Source of the DNA: an uncultured Dysosmobacter sp. | Lineage (GTDB): Bacteria; Bacillota; Clostridia; Oscillospirales; Oscillospiraceae | Assembly (NCBI GenBank): GCA_934563745.1 | Contig: CAKTHE010000002.1 | Span: forward strand, 62,001-126,000 | Direction of reading: 5' to 3' | DNA length: 64,000 bases | Shown: piece after piece, positions 8,156 through 17,164 of the stretch | How the letters are laid out: each line of letters begins with the position of its first letter | Position numbering within the stretch: the stretch's first letter is position 1 | The notes under the pieces: model-generated | Database searches by the model: none | What the model saw: only the letters and a program-made list of their open reading frames with translations | Told to the model about the DNA's origin: nothing | Program-made: the position numbers and the translations under genes

Positions 8156-8384
8156 AGTCTACAATTTCGACAGATACTTTGACGCCGGTACGCTGCGCAT
8201 AGGAGCGCATCACGGTGCGGATCTCCTTCGCAATACGACCCTGACGGCCGATGACCTTGCCCATGTCGTCGGGGGCAACGCGCAGCTCCAGCGTCAGTCC
8301 CTGATCGCCCGGGACCTCCGTGACGGACACGGCCTCCGGATGGTCAACCAGGTTTCTGGCGATGTAGAGCAGCAAGTCTTTCAT
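8154..8384 (-). CDS. khpA: KH-domain RNA-binding protein KhpA
   Basis: A 76-residue single KH domain with the core motif V-I-G-R-Q-G-R-I-A-K-E-I-R. In Firmicutes KhpA pairs with KhpB (Jag) as a global RNA chaperone affecting cell size and division. It lies directly after rpsP, the standard arrangement, with 15 bases between. The ATG at 8384 has a GGAGGGTCCTGA-like ribosome site. Confidence 0.93.
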   Translation of the reverse strand: MKDLLLYIARNLVDHPEAVSVTEVPGDQGLTLELRVAPDDMGKVIGRQGRIAKEIRTVMRSYAQRTGVKVSVEIVD

Positions 8385-8399
8385 TCAGGACCCTCCGGA

Positions 8400-8639
8400 T
8401 CAGAGGACTTCCACTTTTTTCAGCAGAGCTCTGACCGTGTCGGTGGGCTGGGCGCCGGACTTGATCCAAGCCTGAGCGCGCTCGGTGTCGATCTTGATCT
8501 CGGCGGGAGCGACACAGGGATTGTAGGTGCCGATCTCTTCAATGAAGCGGCCGTTGCGGGGGAAACGGGAATCCGCCACCACAATGCGGTAGAAAGGAGC
8601 CTTCTTGGCGCCCAGACGGCGCAGTCTGATCTTAACCAT
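8400..8639 (-). CDS. rpsP: 30S ribosomal protein bS16
   Basis: A 79-residue protein with the bS16 opening ([23 protein letters not shown]) and the [15 protein letters not shown] block. It is a structural protein of the 30S 5' domain. The start follows a GGAGGTACAAGAACT leader. It is downstream of ffh with a 70-base gap and upstream of khpA. Confidence 0.97.
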   Translation of the reverse strand: MVKIRLRRLGAKKAPFYRIVVADSRFPRNGRFIEEIGTYNPCVAPAEIKIDTERAQAWIKSGAQPTDTVRALLKKVEVL

Positions 8640-8709
8640 AGTTCTTGTACCTCCAGAATATCATTGAAATTTTGATTTATGATAAATGCGTGAGCACTTA
8701 TTCCTTTTG

Positions 8710-10071
8710 TCAGCGGAACCGTTTTTTCCGGCCAAAGCCGCGCCCCATACCGAAGCCGCCCCGGCCCATGGCAGGCATCCGTCCCTTGGACATCTGCTTG
8801 GTCAGCTGCTGCATCATCTCAAACTGTTTGAGCAGCCGGTTTACATCCACGACCTGCAGCCCGCAGCCGGCGGCGATGCGCTTTTTCCGGCTGGCGTTGA
8901 GGATTTGCGGATTTTCCCGCTCCAGCGGGGTCATGGACAGGATGATCGCCTCAGTGTGAGCCAAGGCTTTTTCATCGATGGTGGCGTTTTGCAGCTGCTT
9001 ACCCATGCCGGGCAGCATGCCGGCCAACTGGCTCAGATCGCCCATGCCGCGAAGCTGCTGCATCTGCTCATAAAAGTCCTGCAGGGTGAAGCGGTTCTTC
9101 CGGAGCTTTTCCTCCAGCTTGGCCGCCTGCTTCTGATCGTAAGCCTGCTCGGCCTTTTCGATCAAAGTTAACATGTCGCCCATACCCAGGATCCGGGATG
9201 CCATTCGATCCGGATGGAACGACTCAATCATGTCCAGCTTTTCGCCGGTGCCGACGAATTTAATGGGCTTGCCGGTGACGGCCCGAATGGAAAGGGCTGC
9301 GCCGCCGCGGGCGTCGCCATCCAGTTTGGTCAGCACCACGCCGGTGATGCCCAGCGCTTCATCGAAGGCGGAGGCGGCATTTACCGCATCCTGGCCGGTC
9401 ATGGCGTCCACCACCAGCAGAATCTCATGGGGCGAAACAGCCTCTTTCATGCGGCGAAGCTCGTCCATCAGCGCTTCGTCTACGTGAAGACGGCCCGCGG
9501 TATCCAGAAGGACCAGGTCGTTGCCGTGGTCTTTGGCGTGGGCAACGGCCTTCCGGGCGATGTCCACCGGATCGCCCTGGCCCATTTCAAAGACCGGCAG
9601 ATCCAGCTGGGCGCCCACGACCTTCAACTGCTCAATGGCGGCGGGACGATATACGTCACAGGCGACCAGCAGCGGCCGGCGCCCGGACTGCCTGCGCAGC
9701 AGACCGGCCAGCTTGGCGGTGGTGGTGGTTTTGCCGGCGCCCTGCAGACCCACCATCATGACGATCGTGGGCGGGTGGGAGGCGTTGGCCAGGCGGGCCC
9801 CCTCTTTTCCCATCAGGTTGGTCAGCTCTTCGTTGACGATCTTTACCACCTGCTGGGCAGGCGTCAGACTGTCCAGCACGTCGCTGCCGACGGCCCGCTC
9901 CGTAACGCCGGCCACGAATTCCTTCACGACCTTGTAGCTTACGTCAGCCTCCAGAAGGGCCAGGCGCACCTCGCGCATAGCCTCCCGGACGTCATTTTCC
10001 GTCAGGCGGCCCTTGCCGCGCAGCTTCTTGAATGTGGCATTCAGTTTTTCGGTTAAACCTTCAAAAGCCAT
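8710..10071 (-). CDS. ffh: Signal recognition particle protein
   Basis: A 453-residue SRP54 GTPase: N domain, then the G domain with [16 protein letters not shown] and [10 protein letters not shown]. The methionine-rich M domain (about 295-430) binds signal sequences and SRP RNA. The tail is a Gly/Arg/Met-rich string ([14 protein letters not shown]). With 4.5S/6S-type RNA and FtsY it targets membrane proteins to the translocon. It follows ylxM, the classic Firmicute pair. Confidence 0.98.
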   Translation of the reverse strand: MAFEGLTEKLNATFKKLRGKGRLTENDVREAMREVRLALLEADVSYKVVKEFVAGVTERAVGSDVLDSLTPAQQVVKIVNEELTNLMGKEGARLANASHPPTIVMMVGLQGAGKTTTTAKLAGLLRRQSGRRPLLVACDVYRPAAIEQLKVVGAQLDLPVFEMGQGDPVDIARKAVAHAKDHGNDLVLLDTAGRLHVDEALMDELRRMKEAVSPHEILLVVDAMTGQDAVNAASAFDEALGITGVVLTKLDGDARGGAALSIRAVTGKPIKFVGTGEKLDMIESFHPDRMASRILGMGDMLTLIEKAEQAYDQKQAAKLEEKLRKNRFTLQDFYEQMQQLRGMGDLSQLAGMLPGMGKQLQNATIDEKALAHTEAIILSMTPLERENPQILNASRKKRIAAGCGLQVVDVNRLLKQFEMMQQLTKQMSKGRMPAMGRGGFGMGRGFGRKKRFR

Positions 10072-10090
10072 AGCGTACTCTCTTTGCCGA

Positions 10091-10456
10091 TTATTCTTTC
10101 AGAGCGGCCGTTTCGGTCCGGATCTGCTGCACCAGCTCGGTCAGACGGGGATCCTCGTACTGACGGTAATTGATGGTCTCGATCTCGGCGGCGGCGGCCT
10201 CGATCGCTCCCAGATGACCGCGCATCTGCTCAAAGCGACGGATCAGACCGGTCTTGTCCTCGATCTCCTGCATCTGTGCCTCGGCACGGACCACCACATC
10301 CCGGACCCCCTGGCGGGAGATCCCTGCGTTCTCTGCGATTTCCGCCAGAGAAAGGTCCTCATTATAATAGAGATCAAAAAACTCTTTTTGCCGATCGGTC
10401 AGGAGTTCTCCGTAAAAATCATAGAGCATGGTCATACGATAAGTCTGATTTTTCAA
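10091..10456 (-). CDS. ylxM: YlxM family HTH protein (SRP-associated)
   Basis: A 121-residue protein with the typical YlxM start region (M-L-Y-D-F-Y-G-E-L-L-T-D-R-Q-K-E-F-F-D-L-Y-Y) and a sigma-70 region 4-like helix-turn-helix (L-S-L-A-E-I-A-E-N-A-G-I-S-R-Q-G-V). YlxM proteins are encoded next to ffh and are reported to modulate SRP. I start at TTG 10456 because GGGGAGGA precedes it by 6 bases and the length then fits the family. The open frame reaches further upstream through promoter sequence. Confidence 0.92.
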   Translation of the reverse strand: MKNQTYRMTMLYDFYGELLTDRQKEFFDLYYNEDLSLAEIAENAGISRQGVRDVVVRAEAQMQEIEDKTGLIRRFEQMRGHLGAIEAAAAEIETINYRQYEDPRLTELVQQIRTETAALKE

Positions 10457-10502
10457 TGCGGCGTCCTCCCCTGTAAAGTTATAAGGCTTTACAACAGGAA
10501 TT

Positions 10503-10531
10503 AGTTTACCGGAATTTTGCAGAAAAGTCAA
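10503..10531 (-). promoter_or_regulatory. Promoter for ylxM-ffh
   Basis: On the minus strand TTGACT (10526-10531) and TAAACT (10503-10508) are 17 bases apart, matching a housekeeping sigma promoter, 47 bases upstream of the ylxM start. Confidence 0.7.
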
Positions 10532-10570
10532 GGGGAAACCGGAAGAAAAACGCAAAGATTTCAAAACAAG

Positions 10571-10599
10571 CTTTCCTTTTCAGCCGGGAGGCATATAAT
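10571..10599 (+). promoter_or_regulatory. Probable promoter for the dipeptidase gene
   Basis: A perfect TATAAT lies at 10594-10599, 42 bases before the ATG. The -35 region (CTTTCC at 10571-10576, 17 bases away) is a poor match. Confidence 0.45.
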
Positions 10600-10641
10600 G
10601 AAAAGCATTGGGCCGGCCCATGGCCGGGGAGAGGGGCGCGT

Positions 10642-11592
10642 ATGCGGTATTTTGACGCACATTCCGACATTTTGTACGACTTGACGGCCCGGCGGCTGAA
10701 GGGGCAGGAGCAGCCGCTGAACCGGCATCTGCCCGGGCTGAAGGCGGGCGGCGCCGAGGGGGCCTGCTTTGCCATTTGGCTGGATCCGGATGAGCGCGAC
10801 CCGGCGGCACAGACGCGCCGGATGATGGACACGGCCCGACAGGAACTGACCGCCGCTGCAGGGGTGCGGCCCGTGCGCTGGTCGGAGGAAGCGGCGGAGG
10901 CCCGGGCCCGGGGGGAATTCTACATCTTCTTCAGTGCCGAGGGGCTGGACGCCATCGGGGACGATCCGGGCCGATTGGAGGAGTACGCCGCCTTCGGCTG
11001 CCGCAGCGCCATGCTGACCTGGAACGGTGAAAATGCGCTGGCTGCCGGCGCGGACTGTGATTTAAACCGGGGACTGAGCGCGGCGGGCCGCCGGGCCGTG
11101 GAGCGGATGTACCGGCTGGAGATGCTTTTGGACGTCTCCCATCTCAACGAGCGCTCCTTCTGGCAGGCGCTGGATGCGGCCCGGGGCCCGGTCCTGGCCT
11201 CGCATTCCAATGCCCGGGCCCTGTGTGACGTGCCCCGCAACCTGACGGACGCGCAGCTGCGGGCTGTCCGGGATACCGGCGGGGTCGTGGGCGTCAATGC
11301 CTGGCATGCATTTTTGGATGCAGACCCGGCCCGCCGGAGTATGGAGCGCCTGGCGGAGCATACCCTGCATCTGTTGGAGGTCTGCGGGGAAGAGCACGTG
11401 GGCTGCGGATTTGACTTCTGCGGTTTCTTGCCGGGGATGGGCACGGATGCCACCCGGGGACTCGGCGGCAGCGCGCAGGCACAGAACTTTTTTGCCTGCC
11501 TGCGGGAGAAGGGAGTCACCGAACGGACGCTGCGGAAGATCGCCCGAGACAACTTTCTGCACCTTTTCTCAAAAAACGGCGTTTACGATTGA
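10642..11592 (+). CDS. Membrane dipeptidase (renal dipeptidase, M19 family)
   Basis: A 316-residue member of the M19 amidohydrolase-fold family. It shows the first metal-binding motif H-S-D at the N-terminus (F-D-A-H-S-D), the bridging glutamate in F-S-A-E-G, L-D-V-S-H-L-N and A-S-H-S-N-A-R-A-L as further metal ligands, and G-C-G-F-D-F. These zinc enzymes hydrolyse L-Xaa-L(or D)-Xaa dipeptides. It lacks a signal peptide, so it is probably cytosolic. A GGAGAGGGG site precedes the ATG. It is followed by a separate promoter for ymfF. Confidence 0.92.
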   Translation: MRYFDAHSDILYDLTARRLKGQEQPLNRHLPGLKAGGAEGACFAIWLDPDERDPAAQTRRMMDTARQELTAAAGVRPVRWSEEAAEARARGEFYIFFSAEGLDAIGDDPGRLEEYAAFGCRSAMLTWNGENALAAGADCDLNRGLSAAGRRAVERMYRLEMLLDVSHLNERSFWQALDAARGPVLASHSNARALCDVPRNLTDAQLRAVRDTGGVVGVNAWHAFLDADPARRSMERLAEHTLHLLEVCGEEHVGCGFDFCGFLPGMGTDATRGLGGSAQAQNFFACLREKGVTERTLRKIARDNFLHLFSKNGVYD

Positions 11593-11617
11593 ATTAGAAA
11601 GCCCGGTACGGTATAAT
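11589..11617 (+). promoter_or_regulatory. Promoter for ymfF-ymfH
   Basis: TTGAAT (11589-11594) and a perfect TATAAT (11612-11617) are separated by 17 bases. The roughly 80-base leader is GC-rich and can fold into a hairpin (11640-11690). Confidence 0.8.
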
Positions 11618-11702
11618 ACCATCGTATTTGAAGACTGCCCGCGGAGCGCTTCCGCAGGCGTTCCGGCTGCCGACGCGGGCCGGGCTTTGAGGAGTTGAGA
11701 CG

Positions 11703-12971
11703 ATGAATATTGTAAGGACGAAGCTTGCCGACGGGGTCTATTTAACCTGTCTGCCGGCCCGCAAATTCAAAACGGGGCTGCTGTCGGCCCAGTTTATCAC
11801 ACCGCTGCGCCGGGAAAACGCCGCGGCCAACGCGCTGGTTCCGGCGGTTCTGCGCCGCGGAACGGTGCGCTTTCCGGACATGGAGCTGCTCAGCGCGGAG
11901 CTGGACCGGCTCTATGGCGCGCAGATCTCCTATACCGTCCGCAAAAAGGGAGAGAGCCAGTGTGTGGGCTTTGTGGCCAGCTTCATTGACGATTCCTTTG
12001 TGCCGGGAGGCGAAAAAATCCTGGAGCCGGTGGCGGCCCTGCTGGGGGAGCTGATCTGCGAGCCGGTGACCCGCAGCGGCCGGTTCCTGCCGACTTACGT
12101 GGACGGGGAAAAAGAGAACCTGGTGGATGCGATCCGGAGCGTGCTGAATGACAAGCGGGATTATGCCGAACTGCGTCTGCTGCAGGAGATGTGCGGCGCG
12201 GAGCCTTATGGGATCAGTCGCCTGGGTGATGAAGCCAGCGTACAGAAGCTGCATATGGCCAAGCTGTATGCCCACTACAGCACGCTGATCGCCAGCTCCC
12301 GGCTGGAGCTTTTTTACAGCGGCAGCGCGCAGCCGGTGCGGGTGGAGCAGGCACTGCTGGAGGCGCTTGCCACCCTGCCGCGGGAGAATGTGGCGGAGCT
12401 GCGGCTGCCTGAAAAGCATGTGCCCCGGGCAGAGCCGCTGGTGGTGCAGGAGGCGCTGGATGTGACCCAGGGCAAGCTGGGAATGGGCTTTGCGTGCACC
12501 GGGGAAAACGACACGGCGCTGCTGCTGGGCAATACGCTTTTCGGCGGATCCAGCAATTCCAAGCTGTTCCTCAACGTGCGGGAGAAGCTGTCGCTGTGCT
12601 ATTTTGCGTCGTCGGTGTATCATCGCAGCAAGGGACTGATCACGGTTTCCTCCGGGATCGAATTTGAAAATTACCAGCGAGCGTATGATGAGATCCTGGC
12701 GCAGCTGAAGATGGTCCAGGAGGGCCGTCTGGAGGATTGGGAACTGGAGGGTGCCCGTTCCACGCTGCTCAACAGCTATGCGACCCTGGGGGATTCGCAG
12801 GCCCGGCTGGAGAACTATTTTCTTGGACAAACTGCCACCGGGACGGATGAGACGCCGGAGGAGCAGGCCCGGCAGATCCGGGAGACCACGCTGGATGCGA
12901 TCGTGGAGGCCATGAATACGGTGTCTCTGGACACGGTGTATTTCCTGAAGGGGAAGGAGGCTGCGGAATGA
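11703..12971 (+). CDS. M16 peptidase-like protein YmfF/YfmF (non-catalytic partner)
   Basis: A 422-residue M16-fold protein. The position where active M16 enzymes carry H-x-x-E-H instead reads R-R-E-N-A-A-A-N-A-L, so this subunit appears catalytically dead, as in B. subtilis YmfF. The C-terminal half keeps the second M16 domain (L-F-G-G-S-S-N-S-K-L-F-L-N-V-R-E-K). In B. subtilis this family is linked to modification of EF-P. The downstream gene overlaps by ATGA and encodes the active partner, so the two probably form a heterodimer. Confidence 0.88.
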   Translation: MNIVRTKLADGVYLTCLPARKFKTGLLSAQFITPLRRENAAANALVPAVLRRGTVRFPDMELLSAELDRLYGAQISYTVRKKGESQCVGFVASFIDDSFVPGGEKILEPVAALLGELICEPVTRSGRFLPTYVDGEKENLVDAIRSVLNDKRDYAELRLLQEMCGAEPYGISRLGDEASVQKLHMAKLYAHYSTLIASSRLELFYSGSAQPVRVEQALLEALATLPRENVAELRLPEKHVPRAEPLVVQEALDVTQGKLGMGFACTGENDTALLLGNTLFGGSSNSKLFLNVREKLSLCYFASSVYHRSKGLITVSSGIEFENYQRAYDEILAQLKMVQEGRLEDWELEGARSTLLNSYATLGDSQARLENYFLGQTATGTDETPEEQARQIRETTLDAIVEAMNTVSLDTVYFLKGKEAAE

Positions 12972-14257
12972 AGCCGACGTTTTATGAGCGGATCGGAGAG
13001 ACGGTCTATTGGGAAAAGCTGCCCAACGGCCTGCAGATCTGCGTGCTGCCCAAGCCGGAGTTTGCCAAAAGCTATGCCTTTTTTGCAACGCGCTACGGCG
13101 GAATGGATACCCGCTTCTGCCTGAATGGGACCTGGCTGGACACGCCGGCCGGGATCGCCCACTATCTGGAGCACAAAATGTTTGACACCAAGGAAGGCAA
13201 CGCCCTGCAGGAGCTGGCCAAGAACGGCGCGGAGCCCAACGCCTTTACGAGCAATGCCATGACCGGGTATTACTTTGATTCGACCGAGCATTTTGAGGAA
13301 AACCTGGAGATTCTGCTCTCCTTTGTCTCCATTCCGTATTTTACGGATGAAAGCGTGGCGAAAGAGCAGGGCATCATTGGACAGGAGATCCGCATGATCG
13401 AGGATAATCCGGACTGGCAGATCTACACCCGGCTGCTGCAGGCGCTGTATAAGACCAGTACGGCCCGCAATTCGGTGGCCGGAAGCATTGAGAGCATCCG
13501 CGCCATTACGGCCAAGACGCTTTACGACTGTCACAAGGCGTTCTATACGCCGTCGAATATGATCCTTACGGTGGTGGGACCGGTGGATCCCATCCATGTG
13601 ACGGACATTGCCCGGCGGATCCTGCCCCGGGAGGGGGGACCGGAGATCCCGCGGGATTACGGGCAGGAGCCTGAGACGGTGGCCGCCAAGGAGACCCATA
13701 CCGTGATGGCTGTTTCCACGCCGCAGTTTTTGGTGGGATACAAGTGTGCGCCCGCACAGCATGGGGAGGACTATCTGCGCCGCCAGATGATCGGCGAGAT
13801 GGCCTGCGATGTGCTGCTGGGCGATTCCAGCCCCCTGTATCACCGTCTTTATGAGCAGGGGTTGATCAACAGCAGCTTTGGCGGCTCCTTTGAAATGATG
13901 CCGGGCGTGGCGTACCTTTATGCGGGCGGAGACTGCAAGGAGCCCGGGCGCGTGGCGGAGGCCATTGCCCAGGAGGCGGAGCGCCTGGATCGGGAGGGGA
14001 TCGACGAGGCGTACTATCAGCGGATCCGTCGGGCCAGCCTGGGCAGCACGCTGCGGGGGCTGAACTCGTTTGAAAATATTGCGGTCTCTATGACCGAGGG
14101 GTATTTTCACGGCTTTGACGCTTTCCGCTTCCCGCAGGTGTTTGACACCATCACCAAGCAGGATGTGGCTGCCTTTTTGAAAGAGAATATCGTGGAGGAG
14201 CGCTCGGCACTTTCTCAGATCCTGCCGAAAGAAGCCGGCGGCGATGCAGCCTGCTGA
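12968..14257 (+). CDS. M16 zinc peptidase YmfH/YfmH (catalytic partner)
   Basis: A 429-residue M16 peptidase with an intact inverted zinc motif H-Y-L-E-H (in A-H-Y-L-E-H-K-M-F) and the downstream glutamate region (G-I-I-G-Q-E-I-R-M). It overlaps ymfF by 4 bases, so the two are made together in equal amounts. The product is cytosolic. Annotation pipelines name this pair EF-P 5-aminopentanol modification-associated proteins on the basis of B. subtilis work; peptide hydrolysis is the biochemical expectation. Confidence 0.92.
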   Translation: MKPTFYERIGETVYWEKLPNGLQICVLPKPEFAKSYAFFATRYGGMDTRFCLNGTWLDTPAGIAHYLEHKMFDTKEGNALQELAKNGAEPNAFTSNAMTGYYFDSTEHFEENLEILLSFVSIPYFTDESVAKEQGIIGQEIRMIEDNPDWQIYTRLLQALYKTSTARNSVAGSIESIRAITAKTLYDCHKAFYTPSNMILTVVGPVDPIHVTDIARRILPREGGPEIPRDYGQEPETVAAKETHTVMAVSTPQFLVGYKCAPAQHGEDYLRRQMIGEMACDVLLGDSSPLYHRLYEQGLINSSFGGSFEMMPGVAYLYAGGDCKEPGRVAEAIAQEAERLDREGIDEAYYQRIRRASLGSTLRGLNSFENIAVSMTEGYFHGFDAFRFPQVFDTITKQDVAAFLKENIVEERSALSQILPKEAGGDAAC

Positions 14258-14284
14258 CGTGCGAAGAAAGGAAGACTTCTCAAA

Positions 14285-15259
14285 TTGACTGCGTGTAAAG
14301 ATATGCCCATCAGCTTTCCCGGACTGTTTGGGGATCTGGAATTCAACCCGGACGTGATTGCGATCCACATCGGGCACGGGATTTACTGGTATGGGATCAT
14401 TTTGGCCGTCGGCATGCTGGCGGGCCTGGTGCTGTGCATGAAGCAGGCCAAGCGCTTTGGCCTGGACGAGGATCATGTGCTGGATATGGTGCTGTGGGCT
14501 GTGCCGGCCTGCATCATCGGCGCCCGGCTGTATTACGTGATTTTTTATTACGCTCAGTTCCAGACCGATTCCGGTGCGCCGGATTGTGGAAGGATCATTG
14601 CGGTCTGGGATGGCGGCCTGGCTATTTACGGAGCGGTGATTGCCGGATTTACGGTGGCGATCCTCTATTGCCGGCGCAAGAAGCTGAAGCTGGGGGCCAT
14701 GACCGACCTGTGCGTGATGGGTCTTCTGCTGGGACAGGCCATCGGCCGTTGGGGAAATTTCATGAACCGGGAAGCCTTCGGCTCGTCGACGACGCTGCCC
14801 TGGCGGATGCGCCTGTGGACCAGTGCGACGTCCTATATCGAAGTGCATCCGACCTTTTTGTATGAGAGCCTTTGGAACCTGGTGGGTCTGGCCCTGATCC
14901 TGTTTATCATTACAAAAGGGCGCCGGTTTGACGGGGAGAATACCTGGTTTTACTTCCTCTGGTACGGGATCGGCCGTACCTGGGTGGAAGGGCTGCGGAC
15001 GGACAGCCTGTACCTTTTCAACTGGACGCTGATGGGGCAGCCGATTCGGGTGTCTCAGGCGCTTTCGGCGGTGATGGTACTTGTTTCTGCCGCAATGCTG
15101 CTTTATAATATTAAAATGAGACCCCATTCGCCGGAGGAACTGCTGGTCAACCAAGCGGCCGCTGCGTCCACGGCGCCGGCTGCCGGAGCAGATCCGGCGG
15201 CTGATCCGCAGGATGCGGAAATTGTGAAGGAGGAACAAGAAGATGGCGACAATCATTGA
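14285..15259 (+). CDS. lgt: Prolipoprotein diacylglyceryl transferase
   Basis: A 324-residue polytopic membrane enzyme with the Lgt signature G-R-W-G-N-F-M-N-R-E-A-F-G and the H-P-T-F-L-Y-E-S motif. It transfers diacylglycerol from phosphatidylglycerol to the lipobox cysteine of prolipoproteins; several such lipoproteins are encoded in this window. I take TTG 14285 as the start because GAAAGGAAG lies at suitable spacing; ATG 14303 is the alternative. The C-terminal tail is long and Ala/Pro/Glu-rich. It overlaps folD by 17 bases. Confidence 0.95.
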   Translation: MTACKDMPISFPGLFGDLEFNPDVIAIHIGHGIYWYGIILAVGMLAGLVLCMKQAKRFGLDEDHVLDMVLWAVPACIIGARLYYVIFYYAQFQTDSGAPDCGRIIAVWDGGLAIYGAVIAGFTVAILYCRRKKLKLGAMTDLCVMGLLLGQAIGRWGNFMNREAFGSSTTLPWRMRLWTSATSYIEVHPTFLYESLWNLVGLALILFIITKGRRFDGENTWFYFLWYGIGRTWVEGLRTDSLYLFNWTLMGQPIRVSQALSAVMVLVSAAMLLYNIKMRPHSPEELLVNQAAAASTAPAAGADPAADPQDAEIVKEEQEDGDNH

Positions 15260-16091
15260 CGGAAAGGCGCTGGCGGCAAAGGTAAAGGCCGGCGTTGCAC
15301 AGGAGGCAAAATCCCTGGAAAGACAGCCCGGTCTTGCGGTGATCCTGGTGGGCAACAACCCCGCTTCCCGCACGTATGTGACCAGCAAGGAAAAGGACTG
15401 CCAGGACTGCGGCTTTTTGAGCTTTGAGTATAAGCTTCCGGAGGAAACGCAGGAAGCGGAGCTGCTGGGCCTGATCGAGCAGCTGAACAACGATCCCAAG
15501 GTGGACGGGATCCTGGTGCAGATGCCCCTGCCCAAGCAGCTGGATGAGCAGAAGGTGATCAATGCCATCTCTGCGGAAAAGGATGTGGATGGCTTCCATC
15601 CCATTAACGTGGGGCGGCTGGTGATCGGCGAGGCGGCCTTCCTGCCCTGCACGCCGGCCGGCGTGATGGAAATGCTCAAGGAGTATGAGATCCCCGTTCG
15701 CGGCAAGCACTGCGTGGTGCTGGGCCGTTCCAACATCGTCGGCAAGCCCATGAGCAGCCTTCTGCTGCAGCAGGATGGCACGGTGACGACCTGCCACTCC
15801 AAGACGCCGAACATGGCCGAGATTACCCGCCAGGCGGATATTCTGGTCTCGGCCGTGGGCAAGGTGAACCTGGTGACGGCGGATATGGTCAAGGACGGGG
15901 CTGTGGTCATCGATGTAGCCATGAACCGGAACGACCAGGGGAAGCTCTGCGGCGACGTGGACTATGCAGAGGTGGCGAAGAAGGCCTCCTACATTACGCC
16001 GGTACCCGGCGGCGTCGGCCCCATGACCCGCGCGATCCTGATGAAGAATATTCTGACGGCGGCCAGAATGCATCAGGGCGTTCAGGGCTGA
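15243..16091 (+). CDS. folD: Bifunctional methylene-THF dehydrogenase / methenyl-THF cyclohydrolase
   Basis: A 282-residue FolD with the catalytic Y-V-T-S-K-E-K-D-C motif, D-V-D-G-F-H-P-I-N, the NADP site G-R-S-N-I-V-G-K-P and P-V-P-G-G-V-G-P-M-T. It interconverts 5,10-methylene-THF and 10-formyl-THF for purine, serine/glycine and formate metabolism. A strong GGAGG site lies inside the lgt 3' end. It closes the ymfF-ymfH-lgt-folD series. Confidence 0.98.
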   Translation: MATIIDGKALAAKVKAGVAQEAKSLERQPGLAVILVGNNPASRTYVTSKEKDCQDCGFLSFEYKLPEETQEAELLGLIEQLNNDPKVDGILVQMPLPKQLDEQKVINAISAEKDVDGFHPINVGRLVIGEAAFLPCTPAGVMEMLKEYEIPVRGKHCVVLGRSNIVGKPMSSLLLQQDGTVTTCHSKTPNMAEITRQADILVSAVGKVNLVTADMVKDGAVVIDVAMNRNDQGKLCGDVDYAEVAKKASYITPVPGGVGPMTRAILMKNILTAARMHQGVQG

Positions 16092-16133
16092 GCGGTCCGC
16101 GGAAAAGAACGGAATCGGAACAGTCGGAAAATA

Positions 16134-16168
16134 AAGAACCCCGGCGGGCACAGCCCGCCGGGGTTCTT
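16134..16168. terminator. Terminator after folD
   Basis: A 15-base stem (about 16134-16148 with 16153-16167) with a CACAG-type loop has A on the left and a T-rich right edge. It can also serve the convergent aldo/keto reductase gene. Confidence 0.85.
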
Positions 16169-16197
16169 CTGCGCTGTGTGGATGGTCCGCCGCACGC

Positions 16198-17037
16198 TTA
16201 CAGGATGGACATGAACCACTCCACCGTTTTGGGGTCATAATGGGAGAAGAACAGGCTCTCGCCGCCGTCGAGGGCTTCGATTGCCGCCATATCCTCCGCC
16301 GTCAGGGTGAAATCAAACAGGTCGAAGTTCTGCTGCATCCGATCCTTGTGAACGGACTTGGGAATGACGACCACGTCACTTTGCAGCAGGAAGCGCAGGG
16401 CGGTCTGGGCGGCAGTCTTGCCGTATTTGGCGCCGATCTCCGTCAGGACCGGGTTGGTGAACAGGTCGTTGCGGCCCTCCGCAAAGGGGCCCCAGGATTC
16501 GATCTGGCAGCCGTATTTTTTAAGATATTCCTTTGCGGTCTTCTGCTGCTGAAAGACATGTGTTTCAATCTGATTGACGGCGGGCTTGACCTTCGCGAAA
16601 TGCTGCAGGTCCAGATAGCGGTCCGGGCCGAAGTTGGAGACGCCGATGGCCCGCAGCCTGCCGGCCTGATACAGCTCTTCCATGGCCCGATAGGTCCCGT
16701 AATAATCCCCAAAGGGCTGGTGGATCAGCAAAAGATCCAGATAATCGGTGCGCAGCTTGCGCATGGACTCCTCAATAGAGGCCTTGGCCTTTTCATAGCC
16801 GGCGTTGGTGATCCAGACCTTCGTGGTCAGAAAGAACTCCTCCCGGGGCAGGCCCGATTCAGCCAGCGCCGCGCCGACGCCTTCCTCGTTGTAATAGGCC
16901 TGGGCGGTGTCGATGCTGCGGTAGCCGACGTCAATGGCGTCCAGCACGCAGCGCTTGGTGTCCTCCGGCGGCGTCTGATACACGCCATAACCCAGCTTCG
17001 GCATTTTGATGCCGTTGTTCAGCGTTACATATTCCAT
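16198..17037 (-). CDS. Aldo/keto reductase
   Basis: A 279-residue NADPH-dependent oxidoreductase. The catalytic tetrad is recognisable: D and Y in D-T-A-Q-A-Y-Y-N-E-E, K in T-T-K-V-W-I and H in L-L-I-H-Q-P-F-G, with I-G-V-S-N-F and a C-terminal cofactor segment (V-I-P-K-S-V-H). The closest types are the 2,5-diketo-D-gluconate/methylglyoxal reductase-like bacterial enzymes. ATG 17037 has a perfect AGGAGGT site. It is divergent from a LysR regulator, which probably controls it. Confidence 0.93.
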   Translation of the reverse strand: MEYVTLNNGIKMPKLGYGVYQTPPEDTKRCVLDAIDVGYRSIDTAQAYYNEEGVGAALAESGLPREEFFLTTKVWITNAGYEKAKASIEESMRKLRTDYLDLLLIHQPFGDYYGTYRAMEELYQAGRLRAIGVSNFGPDRYLDLQHFAKVKPAVNQIETHVFQQQKTAKEYLKKYGCQIESWGPFAEGRNDLFTNPVLTEIGAKYGKTAAQTALRFLLQSDVVVIPKSVHKDRMQQNFDLFDFTLTAEDMAAIEALDGGESLFFSHYDPKTVEWFMSIL

Positions 17038-17164
17038 GATTATACCTCCTGAATTTTGAAAGGTGAATATCCTCTGCAAGTGATACTTTACAACGGTTTT
17101 TCAATGAAGTACACTATTTATATCGCAATCTGCTTTTCAAAATATGAAACGTAGGAGGCATACC
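17038..17164. promoter_or_regulatory. Divergent control region between the aldo/keto reductase and lysR genes
   Basis: A 127-base AT-rich spacer holds both ribosome sites. I could not assign a convincing pair of promoter boxes. LysR regulators normally bind such shared spacers. Confidence 0.5.

Noticed and set aside
12815..15922. 1035-residue minus-strand frame across ymfF, ymfH, lgt and folD
   Set aside because: It crosses four well-supported plus-strand genes and contains no domain.
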